A stretch of DNA of 64,000 nt from JALORV01 sp963754065. Its GTDB lineage: Bacteria; Pseudomonadota; Gammaproteobacteria; Burkholderiales; Burkholderiaceae_F. Positions 63,666 to 64,000 of the stretch are shown one piece after another. The notes beneath the pieces were generated by a model that was given only the letters and a program-made list of their open reading frames with translations, made no database searches and was not told where the DNA came from. The first letter of the stretch is position 1. The number at the start of each line of letters is the position of its first letter. Location: positions 1-64,000 of the forward strand of contig CAVWFH010000001.1 in the NCBI GenBank assembly GCA_963754065.1. Direction: 5' to 3'. A program made the position numbers and the translations under genes.

Positions 63666-64000
<335 letters not shown>

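Overview
The window is high-GC DNA from a betaproteobacterium, most likely of the order Burkholderiales. The right edge holds the 5' end of a 16S rRNA gene whose V1-V2 sequence has the Burkholderiales pattern. The gene order mltA, apaG, rpe, gph, trpE, trpG, trpD, trpC, ung is also typical of that group. No plasmid, phage, tRNA or CRISPR signature was seen.

Layout. 1-6 kb: a broken RimJ/RimL-type acetyltransferase, a membrane protein with a TIR-like domain, and a minus-strand DUF3604 / PpiC / HupE cluster with many frameshifts. 6-15.2 kb: small accessory genes, namely an AAC(3)-I-like acetyltransferase, DUF2277, a YCII protein, an HTH protein, an NmrA/LysR divergent pair, a Vgb-like beta-propeller protein, an SRPBCC protein, relics of an acetyltransferase and a transposase, and a MerR-controlled flavodoxin / DUF2938 / DUF2798 group. 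15.4-20.5 kb: DUF4124 and VOC proteins, then opgG-opgH for osmoregulated periplasmic glucans. 20.5-33.9 kb: an AraC regulator divergent from a 12-kb run of secreted or envelope proteins led by an arylsulfatase. 34-45 kb: housekeeping genes (FAD monooxygenase, dsbC, mltA, a tiny membrane protein, apaG, rpe, gph, a Trp-rich leader peptide, trpEGD, an acetyltransferase, trpC, ung). 45.3-47.4 kb: a lipoprotein of the cholesterol-dependent-cytolysin fold that ends in a laminin-B-like domain. 47.5-63 kb: M61 peptidase, DUF599, a molybdenum-cofactor cytidylyltransferase, an amino acid permease, an exported methyltransferase, a two-subunit molybdenum hydroxylase, an MDR reductase, DUF3429, protoporphyrinogen oxidase, a PAS-GAF-GGDEF-EAL protein and an enoyl-CoA hydratase. 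63.1-64 kb: the rRNA promoter, leader and start of 16S.

At least ten genes are interrupted by frameshifts, including trpD and opgH. Where the shift can be read, it is almost always a single inserted base. This looks more like uncorrected insertion-type sequencing error than gene decay, so broken genes are described as reconstructed proteins.

The most interesting item is the cytolysin/laminin-B fusion at 45330-47379. Next come the Trp leader peptide upstream of trpE, the arylsulfatase-led secretome locus and the AAC(3)-I homologue.
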